IMG/VR virus record: IMGVR_UViG_3300008107_000023
Location: 30,912 to 94,911 of that record
Length of the DNA stretch: 64,000 bases
Direction: 5' to 3' (one strand)
Source of the DNA: a virus
Notes under the pieces: generated by a model
Told to the model about the DNA's origin: nothing
What the model saw: the letters and a program-made list of their open reading frames with translations, nothing else
Database searches by the model: none
Made by a program: the position numbers and the translations under genes
Part shown: positions 43,305 through 52,052 of the stretch, piece by piece
Layout of the letters: the number at the start of each line of letters is the position of its first letter
How positions within the stretch are numbered: position 1 is the stretch's first letter

Positions 43305-44726
43305 ATGTTCCAATCCGAGCATCTGCAGGAAAAGTGGGCACCACTTCTCGATTATCAGGGTCTTGACGCAATCAAAGATTCACATCGTAGAGCTGTAACC
43401 GCTGTCCTGCTCGAAAACCAAGAAAAATTCCTTCGCGAGCAATCTGCTTTCGAAACCGCAGGTTCATTCCTAACTGAAGCACCAACCAATGCTGTAGGCA
43501 ATGGTGGATTTACTGGTTCAGCTACTGCTGCAGGTCCTACTGCAGGTTTTGATCCTGTTCTAATTTCACTCATTCGTCGTTCAATGCCTAACCTGGTCGC
43601 TTATGACCTCGCAGGCGTTCAACCAATGAGCGGTCCTACTGGACTTATCTTCGCAATGCGTTCCCGCTACACCAATCAGAGCGGAACCGAAACATTCTTC
43701 AACGAAGTTGATTCAGCATTCTCTGGTCAACCAGCTGGACGCGATGACGCTGCTGGATTTAGTGACGGTGCTGTTGGTTTCGGTACAACTGCACAGAGTG
43801 GTAGCAATCCTGCCCTTCTGAACCCAGTTGGAACTGCAACCACTAACCCTTCACCATATAACGTAGGTCAAGGTCTCCGTACAGATTCTGCTGAGAATCT
43901 TGACGGCACTGGTGCAGATGCTTTCAACCAGATGGCATTCTCGATCGAGAAAGTCACTGTTACTGCAAAGTCACGCGCTCTGAAAGCTGAGTACTCACTA
44001 GAACTCGCTCAAGACCTTAAGGCAATCCATGGTCTGAATGCTGAGGCTGAACTCGCAAACATTCTCTCAACTGAGATTCTTGCTGAGATCAACCGTGAAG
44101 TCATTCGTACCATCTACAAGGTTGCTGAGCAAGGTGCTGTTCAGAACGTTGCAACCCCAGGTATCTTCGACCTAGACGTTGATTCAAACGGTCGTTGGTC
44201 TGTTGAGAAGTTCAAGGGTCTTCTGTTCCAAATCGAGCGTGATGCAAACGCAATTGCACAAAGAACTCGTCGCGGAAAGGGCAACATCATCATGTGCTCT
44301 GCTGACGTTGCTTCAGCACTGACCATGGCTGGTGTTCTTGACTACACCCCTGCACTCAACGCTAACCTCAACGTTGATGAAACCGGCAACACCTTTGCTG
44401 GTACTCTGATGGGCAAATTCCGTGTCTATATTGACCCATATGCTGCTAACCTGACCTCAGGTAATGCTACCCCAGGCAACCAGTATTATGTTGTTGGTTA
44501 TAAGGGTTCTTCACCTTATGACGCTGGACTCTTCTATTGCCCATATGTTCCTCTCCAAATGGTTCGTGCCGTTGGTGAGAACTCCTTCCAGCCTAAGATT
44601 GGCTTTAAGACCCGTTATGGTCTTGTTGCTAACCCATTCGCAGAAGGAACCAATCAGGGTCTTGGCGCTCTTAACCTTAACGCAAACCGCTACTATCGTA
44701 GAGTTGCTGTTAAGAACCTTATGTGA
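43305..44726 (+). CDS. gp23: gp23 major capsid protein
   Basis: The 473-residue protein has the T4-like major capsid pattern: RRAVTAVLLENQEKFLREQS, LISLIRRSMPNLVAYDLAGV, QPMSGPTGLIFAMRSRYTNQ, the KSRALKAEYSLELAQDLKAI region and NRYYRRVAVKNL at the end. T4 gp23 has 521 residues and is trimmed near its N-terminus by gp21; the LTEAPT stretch (about residues 51-56) is a plausible cleavage site. It folds as an HK97-type shell protein. Third positions are richer in C and G (CTC, CGT, GTC, AAC) than in neighbouring genes, as expected for a very highly expressed gene. A strong terminator follows. Confidence 0.96.
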   Translation: MFQSEHLQEKWAPLLDYQGLDAIKDSHRRAVTAVLLENQEKFLREQSAFETAGSFLTEAPTNAVGNGGFTGSATAAGPTAGFDPVLISLIRRSMPNLVAYDLAGVQPMSGPTGLIFAMRSRYTNQSGTETFFNEVDSAFSGQPAGRDDAAGFSDGAVGFGTTAQSGSNPALLNPVGTATTNPSPYNVGQGLRTDSAENLDGTGADAFNQMAFSIEKVTVTAKSRALKAEYSLELAQDLKAIHGLNAEAELANILSTEILAEINREVIRTIYKVAEQGAVQNVATPGIFDLDVDSNGRWSVEKFKGLLFQIERDANAIAQRTRRGKGNIIMCSADVASALTMAGVLDYTPALNANLNVDETGNTFAGTLMGKFRVYIDPYAANLTSGNATPGNQYYVVGYKGSSPYDAGLFYCPYVPLQMVRAVGENSFQPKIGFKTRYGLVANPFAEGTNQGLGALNLNANRYYRRVAVKNLM

Positions 44727-44747
44727 TCCATTTCACATAAAATTCCA

Positions 44748-44771
44748 GGGGGTCCTAAGACCCCCTTTTTT
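44748..44771 (+). terminator. Intrinsic terminator after gp23
   Basis: A perfect seven-base stem (GGGGGTC / GACCCCC) with a four-base loop CTAA is followed by six T. It lies 22 bases after the capsid stop and is the only strong terminator in the whole virion region, insulating capsid expression from the recombination genes. Confidence 0.92.
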
Positions 44772-44791
44772 ATTCTAAATAATTAGAAAAA

Positions 44792-45364
44792 ATGGCAAAC
44801 ATATCTAATAATCAGATAGAAAATAGAAATTTTCTATCTCCTGTAGGATTTAAATTTACATTAAATAGAGCGCCGAAAGTTGCATTTTTTTGCAATTCAG
44901 CAAATATACCAAGAATAACTTTAGGGATTGCAAATCAACCTTCATACCTAAAAGACATTGATACACCTGGCGATAAAATTCAATTCGAAGATCTCACTAT
45001 AAGATTTCTTGTAGATGAAAACTTAGAAAATTATATGGAGATTTATAATTGGATAAGAGGTCTAGGATATCCTGAAAGTTTGGAAGAAATATATGATTTG
45101 CAAAAAAGCAATAGAAATTTGGAGCAGCCAAATAAAAGTCAGTTGAATTTATACTCAGATGGAACTCTACAAGTTTTGACGAGTAAAATGAATCCAAATT
45201 TCAAATTAAAATTTTTTGATTTATTTCCCTACGATCTATCAACATTGCAATTTGATTCTACTGACACTGATATTCAATACTTTACAGCAGAGGTATCTTT
45301 CAAGTATACTATTTACAATATAACCGATTTATCTGGAAATAAATTGTATTATGGCGAGTCTTGA
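44792..45364 (+). CDS. Tail-tube-fold protein at the gp3 position
   Basis: The 190-residue product shares the gp19 tube pattern: VAFFCNSANIPRITLG against FLCKAAALP, GDKIQFEDLTIRFLVDENLE against GDRTFDTWTVTIINDEN, and KFFDLFPYDLSTLQFDSTDT against KFVDIFPTNVSQIDLSYDST. In relatives the gene between gp23 and uvsY is usually labelled gp3 (tail completion). The similarity seen here places it in the tail-tube family, so it may be a tube terminator or an initiator such as gp54. Its last 14 bases overlap uvsY. A TCTAAATA element precedes it (44774-44781). Confidence 0.75.
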   Translation: MANISNNQIENRNFLSPVGFKFTLNRAPKVAFFCNSANIPRITLGIANQPSYLKDIDTPGDKIQFEDLTIRFLVDENLENYMEIYNWIRGLGYPESLEEIYDLQKSNRNLEQPNKSQLNLYSDGTLQVLTSKMNPNFKLKFFDLFPYDLSTLQFDSTDTDIQYFTAEVSFKYTIYNITDLSGNKLYYGES

Positions 45365-45791
45365 TCTTGAAACAATTCAGTCTATGTGGGAAAAAGATTC
45401 CAAAATAGACATTGATAATTTGCATACAGAATCTTTAAATATCCCAATTCTTCATGCAAAATATTTTGATTTATACAATAATATAAATTTACTGAAAAAG
45501 AGAGCTGAGCAACAGAAAAAAAGAATTCGCCATGAAAGGTATGAATACTTCACAGGAAAGGCAGATCCAGAAATTTACATAGAAAATCCCTTTCCCAAAA
45601 AAATTCGCGATAAAGAAACGCTTCAGGGTTATCTAGATTCTGACGAAAAATTATCCAATGTCGCCATGAAAATTGAGTACTACGAAACTCTCCTAAATTA
45701 TATTGAGAGCATTCTTAAAGTTATTCAAAATAGAACTTATCAAATAAAGAATGCCATTGAATTTATAAAGTTCCAGGCAGGATATGGTTGA
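45351..45791 (+). CDS. uvsY: UvsY recombination mediator
   Basis: The 146-residue helical protein has the UvsY layout: LETIQSMWEKDSKIDIDNLH, then LHAKYFDLYNNINLLKKRAE, RIRHERYEYFTGKADPEIY and a C-terminal oligomerising helix (IESILKVIQNRTYQIKNAIE). T4 UvsY is 137 residues. It loads UvsX recombinase onto single-stranded DNA coated by gp32. It overlaps the preceding gene by 14 bases and uvsW by 8, so the three are translationally linked. Confidence 0.93.
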   Translation: MASLDLETIQSMWEKDSKIDIDNLHTESLNIPILHAKYFDLYNNINLLKKRAEQQKKRIRHERYEYFTGKADPEIYIENPFPKKIRDKETLQGYLDSDEKLSNVAMKIEYYETLLNYIESILKVIQNRTYQIKNAIEFIKFQAGYG

Positions 45792-47256
45792 TTCAGCAAA
45801 TCTAGTTATTTCAAAATCGAACGAAGTTTTTCTTAAGATAAAAACAGAACCACATATTGAGTATGAATTAAGAGACCGATTCACTTTTCAGGTAGAGTCT
45901 GCAAAATTCATGCCTCAATATAGGAAAAGAAATTGGAATGGAGAAATACATCTATTCGATATGAGGACCAAACAAATTTATGTTGGACTCTTGGATAAGA
46001 TTGTAAATTTTTGTGAGCAATACGGATATACTTACAAATTTGAAGATAACAAATTTTATGGACAGCCATTTGAAGTCAATGATGGCATATCTTTTGAAGG
46101 CGTTAAAGATTACATGAAATCTATTTGTGCCCATTCTCCGAGGCAATATCAAATTGAGGGAGTATATGATGCTCTAAGGCATAATAGAAAATTATTGATA
46201 AGTCCCACTGCCAGCGGTAAATCACTAATGATTTATTCGCTTGTAAGATACTATGTGGAAAAAAAGCAAAAAATTCTTCTAGTTGTTCCAACGACATCTC
46301 TTGTAGAGCAAATGTACAAGGATTTTTTAGATTATGGTTGGGATGCTGAGTCATACTGTCACCGTATTTATTCTGGTAGAGAAAAAACTAACGAATACCC
46401 AGTAACAATTACTACTTGGCAATCTGTTTATAAACTGGATCGTTCATTTTTCGAAGACTATAGCGTAATTATAGGAGATGAAGCTCATCTATTCAAGAGC
46501 AAATCTCTAATTGAAATTATGACTAAATTGCATCACGCAAAGTATCGTTTTGGATTTACTGGAACTTTAGACGGAACACAAACTCATAAATGGGTTCTAG
46601 AGGGATTATTTGGTCCTTCATATAAGGTAACAAGAACTGACGAGTTGATGAAGCAGGGACATCTTTCTCAATTAGATATTCGCTGTATTGTATTAAAACA
46701 TCCACCACAAAAATTCGAGACCTATGAAGATGAGATTCAATATCTAATCGGTCATGAGCAAAGAAATAAATTCATATCAAATTTAGCTCTAGATTTAAAA
46801 GGAAACACTTTGGTTCTTTATAGTAGGGTTTCTACACATGGAGAACCACTATTCAATTTAATAAATAGCAATAAGAAAGATACCCGTAAGGTATTTTTTG
46901 TACATGGTGGAGTTGATGCTGAAGAAAGAGAATTGGTTCGAGAAATTACTGAAAGAGAAAATAATGCAATTATTGTTGCTTCTTACGGAACTTTTTCTAC
47001 CGGAATTAACATTCGAAATTTGCATAATGTTATCTTTGCTTCACCAAGCAAATCAAGAATAAGAAATCTCCAATCAATTGGAAGAGTTCTTAGAAAAGGA
47101 AAAGATAAGACAAAAGCTTTTTTATACGACATATCAGATGATTGTACAGTTAATTCCAGAAAAAACTATACTCTAAATCATATGATTGAAAGAATTAAAA
47201 TTTATAATGAAGAAAATTTTAATTATGAAATAATTACAATTCAATTAAAGAAATGA
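45784..47256 (+). CDS. uvsW: UvsW superfamily 2 helicase
   Basis: The 490-residue helicase has Walker A ISPTASGKS (139-147), DEAH box (232-235), motif III GFTGTLDG, and motif VI IGRVLRKGKD near residue 438. T4 UvsW (503 residues) unwinds R-loops and branched DNA and shifts replication from origin- to recombination-dependent. The N-terminal 110 residues carry the substrate-binding region (MPQYRKRNWNGEIHLFD). The next gene overlaps its stop by four bases. Confidence 0.95.
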   Translation: MVDSANLVISKSNEVFLKIKTEPHIEYELRDRFTFQVESAKFMPQYRKRNWNGEIHLFDMRTKQIYVGLLDKIVNFCEQYGYTYKFEDNKFYGQPFEVNDGISFEGVKDYMKSICAHSPRQYQIEGVYDALRHNRKLLISPTASGKSLMIYSLVRYYVEKKQKILLVVPTTSLVEQMYKDFLDYGWDAESYCHRIYSGREKTNEYPVTITTWQSVYKLDRSFFEDYSVIIGDEAHLFKSKSLIEIMTKLHHAKYRFGFTGTLDGTQTHKWVLEGLFGPSYKVTRTDELMKQGHLSQLDIRCIVLKHPPQKFETYEDEIQYLIGHEQRNKFISNLALDLKGNTLVLYSRVSTHGEPLFNLINSNKKDTRKVFFVHGGVDAEERELVREITERENNAIIVASYGTFSTGINIRNLHNVIFASPSKSRIRNLQSIGRVLRKGKDKTKAFLYDISDDCTVNSRKNYTLNHMIERIKIYNEENFNYEIITIQLKK

Positions 47257-47654
47257 TAGAAGAAGATTTTTATGCAACAATTAAATTAAAGTCTGGGGAA
47301 GAAATATTCGCAAAAGTTGCTGCAAGTGAAGAGGAAGATAGAACTCTACTGATCCTATCAAATCCGATTGTAATTACAGAAGTTACAACAAGATTTGGAT
47401 TTGGTGGATATAAAGTAGAACCATGGATTAAAACAAGTAAAGAAGATATGTATATTATCAACTTTGATGATGTTCTAACAATATCCGAATCTTCAGATAT
47501 TGAAATAATAATAATGTACCAATCCTATGTAAGAGAATCTCAAAACGGATCGTCTAAAAAAGATAGGAAAACAAATATTAGCAAAAAAATGGGATATATT
47601 TCTAGTGTTAATGATGCTAAAGAAATATTAGAGAAGCTTTATAGAAATAGCTAA
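47253..47654 (+). CDS. Small beta-barrel-like protein, paralogue of the 60.6-61.1 kb pair
   Basis: The 133-residue product begins ATIKLKSGEEIFAKVAASEE, followed by LSNPIVITEV, a VEPWIKTS turn and MYIINFDDVLTISE. The same skeleton (SGExI, then xPxxI, then W, then DxVxTI, then a helix ending MY) is found in the genes at 60581 and 60879. The pattern resembles Sm/SH3-type five-strand barrels, but that is inferred. A lysine-rich loop (SSKKDRKTNISKKMG) and a C-terminal helix are specific to this copy. Function unknown. Confidence 0.65.
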   Translation: MIEEDFYATIKLKSGEEIFAKVAASEEEDRTLLILSNPIVITEVTTRFGFGGYKVEPWIKTSKEDMYIINFDDVLTISESSDIEIIIMYQSYVRESQNGSSKKDRKTNISKKMGYISSVNDAKEILEKLYRNS

Positions 47655-47705
47655 TATTAACTTATTAACCCAGACAAAGGTTATTATATCCAGTTTACGG
47701 GGGTC

Positions 47706-47734
47706 TTGTCAAGCATTTTTCTAAATGTTATAAT
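47706..47734 (+). promoter_or_regulatory. Sigma70-type promoter upstream of gp55
   Basis: TTGTCA (47706-47711) and TATAAT (47729-47734) are separated by exactly 17 bases, about 27 bases before the gp55 start in a 106-base gap. This is a near-ideal host promoter and implies early, host-polymerase transcription of the gp55-gp47-gp46 group. Confidence 0.85.
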
Positions 47735-47760
47735 ATCTACATAATTAATGAGAAAAACTA

Positions 47761-48255
47761 ATGATAACGACGACTGTAATGACAAAAAGAAAAAGGTCTG
47801 AGCATTATGTCAATAATAAAGAGTTTTTGGCAGCCCTTATTGAGCACCGAGAAAAGGTTGCCATAGCAGAATTAAAAGGATTGCCAAAACCAAGAATTAG
47901 CAATTATCTTGGTGAATGCTTTTTGAAAATTGCAACACACTTGTCTTTTAAACCAAATTTTGTAAATTATATGTTTAAAGACGACATGATTTGTGACGGC
48001 ATTGAAAATTGTGTTCAGTATATTCATAACTTTAATCCAGAGAAATCACAAAATCCCTTTGCATATTTCACGCAAATTATTCATTTTGCTTTCCTGCGTA
48101 GAATCCAAAGAGAAAAGCGTCAATTAGAAATTAAAAATAAAATTTTAGAAAGAACAGGATATTCGGAAGTATTCGAAGACAACACTATTGACGGATCCAA
48201 CTATAGCGATTATAATTCTATCAAAGACGCTGTACACTCCAAACTTCGTTATTGA
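47761..48255 (+). CDS. gp55: gp55 late transcription sigma factor
   Basis: The 164-residue product matches T4-like gp55: LAALIEHREKVAIAELKGLP, ISNYLGECFLKIATHLSF, FNPEKSQNPFAYFTQIIHFA and FLRRIQREKRQLEIKNKI, which corresponds to sigma region 2 contacts with the promoter -10 and RNA polymerase. T4 gp55 has 185 residues. It directs host polymerase to TATAAATA late promoters together with the gp45 clamp (gene at 56335). No gp33 co-activator was recognised in this window. Alternative start at the ATG 18 bases downstream (MTKRKRS) is possible. Confidence 0.92.
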   Translation: MITTTVMTKRKRSEHYVNNKEFLAALIEHREKVAIAELKGLPKPRISNYLGECFLKIATHLSFKPNFVNYMFKDDMICDGIENCVQYIHNFNPEKSQNPFAYFTQIIHFAFLRRIQREKRQLEIKNKILERTGYSEVFEDNTIDGSNYSDYNSIKDAVHSKLRY

Positions 48256-49296
48256 ATGAAAGTAGCAATTATTACAGACCAACACTTTGGAGCACGAAAG
48301 AATTCCAAACTCTTTCATGATTATTTCTTAAAGTTCTACAATGATGTATTTTTCCCTACACTCGAAGAGCAAGGGATTACCACTGTTGTAGATATGGGAG
48401 ATACTTTTGATAGTCGTAAAGGAATCGATTTCTCCGCTTTATCTTGGGCTAAGAATAATTACTACGACCGTCTACAAGAAATGGGGGTAAAAGTTCATAC
48501 AATCGTAGGAAACCATACTGCATATTACAAGAACACAAATCAGGTAAATGCGGTCGATCTTCTTCTGCGTGAATATGATAACGTAACCGTTTATTCTGAA
48601 CCAACTGAAGTAATGTTGGGTCAGTTGCCTACACTTTTTATACCATGGATTAATCAAGAAAATGAAGAACGCACTCTCAAACTTATTCAAAAGACAACTT
48701 GCCCGTGTGCGATGGGGCACCTTGAACTCCAAGGATTTAGAGTTAATCGACAAATCACAATGGAGCACGGTTTGGAGAGCAAACTATTTGGTAAGTTCCA
48801 GAGTGTCTACTCGGGACACTATCACACTAGATCGGATAATGGAACAGTCTTCTATCTAGGAAATCCTTACGAAATGTTTTGGACTGATGTTGGAGATACA
48901 AGAGGATTTCATATTTTTGACACAGAAACAATAACACACGAACCAATCAATAATCCTTTCCGGTTATTTTATAACATATATTATGAGGATAACGACTATC
49001 AAACGTTTGATAGTCGTGAATATGAAAATAAAATTGTAAAGGTAATAGTTAGAAAAAAATCAAATACTAAAAAGTTTGAAAAGTTCATTGACAAATTATA
49101 TGCCTCCAATATTGCAGAACTTAAAGTAATTGAAAATTTTGATATACAAGATCCACAGGAGTTTGAAATAACTGAAAGTGAAGATACTATTACTATATTG
49201 AATAGATATATTGAGGAGGCAGAAATTTCTCTTGATAAATTTGTAATTAAACAAATGATACAAGAAATATATCAAGAGGCATGTGAAATGGTATGA
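48256..49296 (+). CDS. gp47: gp47 recombination nuclease subunit (Mre11-like)
   Basis: The 346-residue metallophosphoesterase has the five metal motifs in order: TDQHFG (residues 7-12), DMGDTFD (about 46-52), GNHTAY, GHLELQG and SGHYHTRSDNG. T4 gp47 has 339 residues. With gp46 it resects DNA ends for recombination-dependent replication and host DNA breakdown. It starts directly after the gp55 stop. Confidence 0.95.
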   Translation: MKVAIITDQHFGARKNSKLFHDYFLKFYNDVFFPTLEEQGITTVVDMGDTFDSRKGIDFSALSWAKNNYYDRLQEMGVKVHTIVGNHTAYYKNTNQVNAVDLLLREYDNVTVYSEPTEVMLGQLPTLFIPWINQENEERTLKLIQKTTCPCAMGHLELQGFRVNRQITMEHGLESKLFGKFQSVYSGHYHTRSDNGTVFYLGNPYEMFWTDVGDTRGFHIFDTETITHEPINNPFRLFYNIYYEDNDYQTFDSREYENKIVKVIVRKKSNTKKFEKFIDKLYASNIAELKVIENFDIQDPQEFEITESEDTITILNRYIEEAEISLDKFVIKQMIQEIYQEACEMV

Positions 49297-49297
49297 T

Positions 49298-49558
49298 ATG
49301 TATATATTAACTGTTAACGGCAAAGAATCTGAAGGCGCTTATTCTGTATCTAATGAGAATGGAGATCATGTTCTATATCTCTTTGAAGAAGAAGACGATG
49401 CCGTTAGATATGCTATTATGTTGGAACAAAAAGATTATCCAGAAATGCATGTTATTGAAGTTGATGACGAACTAATAATAAAAACATGTGAAATGAATGA
49501 TTGTCATTATACGATTATTACTCCAAATGATATTGTGATTCCTCCAGAAATTAAATGA
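49298..49558 (+). CDS. Small acidic protein between gp47 and gp46
   Basis: Start at the ATG one base after the gp47 stop gives 86 residues; an in-frame GTG at 49283 lies inside gp47. The sequence YILTVNGKESEGAYSVSNEN, then VLYLFEEEDDAVRYAIMLEQ, then MHVIEVDDELIIKTCEMND resembles DUF3110-type proteins of cyanobacteria and their phages. It overlaps gp46 by four bases (ATGA). Sandwiched between the two nuclease subunits, it may modulate them; this is inference. Confidence 0.7.
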   Translation: MYILTVNGKESEGAYSVSNENGDHVLYLFEEEDDAVRYAIMLEQKDYPEMHVIEVDDELIIKTCEMNDCHYTIITPNDIVIPPEIK

Positions 49559-51267
49559 TTATTTTTAAAACTATCAAGTGGCAGAATTTTTTGAGTACAG
49601 GAAATCAATTTACCAAAATTGATTTTACCAAAAACTCAACAAATTTAATAATTGGATCTAATGGAGCAGGAAAAAGCACCGTTCTTGATGCACTTACTTT
49701 TTCTTTGTTTGGAAAACCATTTCGCAAAATTAATAAACCACAACTTATCAATTCTACAAATGATAAAGATTGTAGAGTAGAGGTTGAGTTTGATATTGGA
49801 AATATTTCTTGGAAAGTTGTAAGAGGAATCAAACCAAATATTTTTGAAGTTTATAGAGACGACCTTTTGCTGGATCAATCTGCCGCTGCTTTGGATCAGC
49901 AGAAGTGGTTGGAGCAAAATGTTCTTAAAATGAACTACAAGTCCTTTACCCAAATTGTTATTTTGGGGTCAAGTACTTTTGTTCCCTTTATGCAACTTCC
50001 AGCATCTCACCGCCGTGAAGTGATTGAGGATCTTTTAGATATTAAGATTTTTTCTTCTATGAATCTTGTGATTAAAGAAAAGATCCGATCTATTAAGGAA
50101 GAAATTAAAACTCTTGAACTTAAAAAAGAATCTCTTAATGATAAAGTTAAAATGCAAGAAGACTTTATTGAAGAGTTGGAAAATCGTGGTAATGCCAATA
50201 TAAACGCTAATAAAGAGAAGATTGCCAATCTTGATAGGGAAGTTGGTGTTTATATGGTCGATAATGCTGTAGTAGAAGATGGATTGTGTACTCTACAAAA
50301 AGAACTTGAAGATTATGTAGGTGCTACAGATAAACTCCGTAAGTTGGGAAATCTAAAAGGTAAGATATCGCAAAAAGTATCTACTATTACTAAAGAGCAT
50401 AAGTTCTTCACCGAAAATACGGTATGCCCTACTTGTACACAGTCTATTGAGGAGACCTTCAGAATAAATAGAATTAAGGACGCTCAAGATAAAGCAAAAG
50501 AGTTGCAATCTGGTTATAAAGAACTAGAGGAGGCAATTAAAGAGGAAGAAGAGAGAGAGCGTCAATTTAATACTCTATCGAAGGAGATTTTAAACTTAAC
50601 GAATGGCATTTCTCAAAACAATATTAAGATTAATGGATTGCGAAAGCAAATCAGAAATCTTGAACAAGAAATTCAAGTTCTTACCGAGAACCTTGCAAAC
50701 AGAAATTCTGAACATGAGAAGTTAGAATCCTTCAAAGACAATTTAAAAACTACATACGACGAACTCTCTTCTAAAAAAGACGCAATTAACTATTACGATT
50801 TTTCGTATAGTCTACTTAAAGACGGTGGAGTAAAATCCAAAATCATTAAGAAGTATTTGCCACTCATCAATCAGCAAGTTAATCGCTATTTGCAAATGAT
50901 GGACTTTTATATTAACTTTACTCTTGATGAGGAATTTAACGAAACCGTTCAGTCTCCTATTCATGAAGATTTCTCATATGCTTCTTTTAGTGAAGGAGAA
51001 AAAATGAGAATTGACCTAGCACTTCTTTTCACATGGAGAGAAGTTGCAAGAATGAAGAATTCTGTTAATACAAATCTTCTGATTATGGATGAGGTTTTTG
51101 ATTCTTCACTTGATGGATTTGGGACTGAGGAGTTCCTTAAGATTATTCGTTACGTTATTAAAGACGCAAATATTTTTGTTATTTCTCACAAGACAGGACT
51201 TGAGGACAAATTTGAAAGTGTAATAAAGTTTGAGAAAATTAAAGGATTTAGTAGGATGGTTGTATGA
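49555..51267 (+). CDS. gp46: gp46 recombination nuclease subunit (Rad50-like)
   Basis: The 570-residue SMC-type ATPase has Walker A IIGSNGAGKST (32-42), long coiled coils from about 170 to 400 with a zinc hook CPTCTQS near residue 294, the ABC signature FSEGEKMRIDLALLF and Walker B LLIMDEVFDSSLDG. T4 gp46 has 560 residues. It works as a complex with gp47. Translation is coupled on both sides (ATGA overlaps). Confidence 0.96.
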   Translation: MIIFKTIKWQNFLSTGNQFTKIDFTKNSTNLIIGSNGAGKSTVLDALTFSLFGKPFRKINKPQLINSTNDKDCRVEVEFDIGNISWKVVRGIKPNIFEVYRDDLLLDQSAAALDQQKWLEQNVLKMNYKSFTQIVILGSSTFVPFMQLPASHRREVIEDLLDIKIFSSMNLVIKEKIRSIKEEIKTLELKKESLNDKVKMQEDFIEELENRGNANINANKEKIANLDREVGVYMVDNAVVEDGLCTLQKELEDYVGATDKLRKLGNLKGKISQKVSTITKEHKFFTENTVCPTCTQSIEETFRINRIKDAQDKAKELQSGYKELEEAIKEEEERERQFNTLSKEILNLTNGISQNNIKINGLRKQIRNLEQEIQVLTENLANRNSEHEKLESFKDNLKTTYDELSSKKDAINYYDFSYSLLKDGGVKSKIIKKYLPLINQQVNRYLQMMDFYINFTLDEEFNETVQSPIHEDFSYASFSEGEKMRIDLALLFTWREVARMKNSVNTNLLIMDEVFDSSLDGFGTEEFLKIIRYVIKDANIFVISHKTGLEDKFESVIKFEKIKGFSRMVV

Positions 51268-52052
51268 TCGGAATTATTGGAAATGGGTTTGTTGGTAACG
51301 CAGTATATCAAAATTTGAAGGATAAAGTTTCCTGTAAAGTATACGATATTGATATTCGCAAATCCCCAAACACTCTTGATGAAGTTTTAGAGCAAAATTT
51401 TATTTTTGTTTGTTTGCCAACTCCTATGAAATCTACGGGAGAGTGTGATCTTTCAATATTAGATAATTTTTTTAATTGCCTACCAAAAAATATTGAGAGT
51501 ACATTTATTGTAAAATCTACAGTTCCTGTTGGAACAACTAAAAAATATTCGCAAAAATATAATGTTATCCATAATCCAGAATTTTTAACTGCAAGAAATG
51601 CTGTAGAAGATTTTAAAAATTCCGAAAGAAATATTGTTGGGGGCAAAAAAGAATTGTGTGAAAATTTTGTAAAATTATTTGAAAGTCTATTTCCACATAT
51701 TCCAAGTATCATAACAACTTCCGACGAAAGTGAATCTATTAAGTATTTTTCTAATACCTTTTTGTCGCTTAAAGTGGCATATTTTAATAAAATGTATGAT
51801 TTTTGTGAAAAGCATGGTATGAATTATGACGTTGTTTGTGGTGGTGTTATTTCCGATAGTAGGATAGGTAAATCTCATTCTAAGGTTCCTGGTATTGACG
51901 GAGATAGAGGTTTTGGAGGAACCTGTTTTCCTAAAGATCTTAATTCCCTCATAATTCAAATGGAATCGGTCGGTCTTGACGCCAGTATGCTAAAATCGGT
52001 ATGGTCCTACAATCAGCAGATTCGTCAGGTCATAGACTGGCCTGTTACTTAA
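51264..52052 (+). CDS. Short UDP-glucose 6-dehydrogenase-like protein
   Basis: The 262-residue product has the Rossmann motif GNGFVG (6-11), a CLPTP motif, KSTVPVGTT, NPEFL, the catalytic-type Lys (about 170, FLSLKVAYFN) and the active-site Cys in GFGGTCFPKD (Cys221). UDP-glucose/GDP-mannose dehydrogenases oxidise the sugar nucleotide to the uronic acid. Bacterial enzymes have around 390-450 residues; this one lacks the C-terminal UDP-sugar-binding domain but keeps the catalytic Cys. Similar short forms occur in marine myoviruses. It is coupled to gp46 by ATGA. The substrate is uncertain without the third domain. Confidence 0.85.
   Translation: MIGIIGNGFVGNAVYQNLKDKVSCKVYDIDIRKSPNTLDEVLEQNFIFVCLPTPMKSTGECDLSILDNFFNCLPKNIESTFIVKSTVPVGTTKKYSQKYNVIHNPEFLTARNAVEDFKNSERNIVGGKKELCENFVKLFESLFPHIPSIITTSDESESIKYFSNTFLSLKVAYFNKMYDFCEKHGMNYDVVCGGVISDSRIGKSHSKVPGIDGDRGFGGTCFPKDLNSLIIQMESVGLDASMLKSVWSYNQQIRQVIDWPVT

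Noticed and set aside
44464-44778. 104-codon + frame over the end of gp23
   Set aside because: It is a shifted frame of the capsid gene that runs through the terminator hairpin.
49088-49116. TTGACA inside gp47 as a possible internal promoter
   Set aside because: The best -10 at 16-17 bases (TATTGC/ATTGCA) is poor; not supported.
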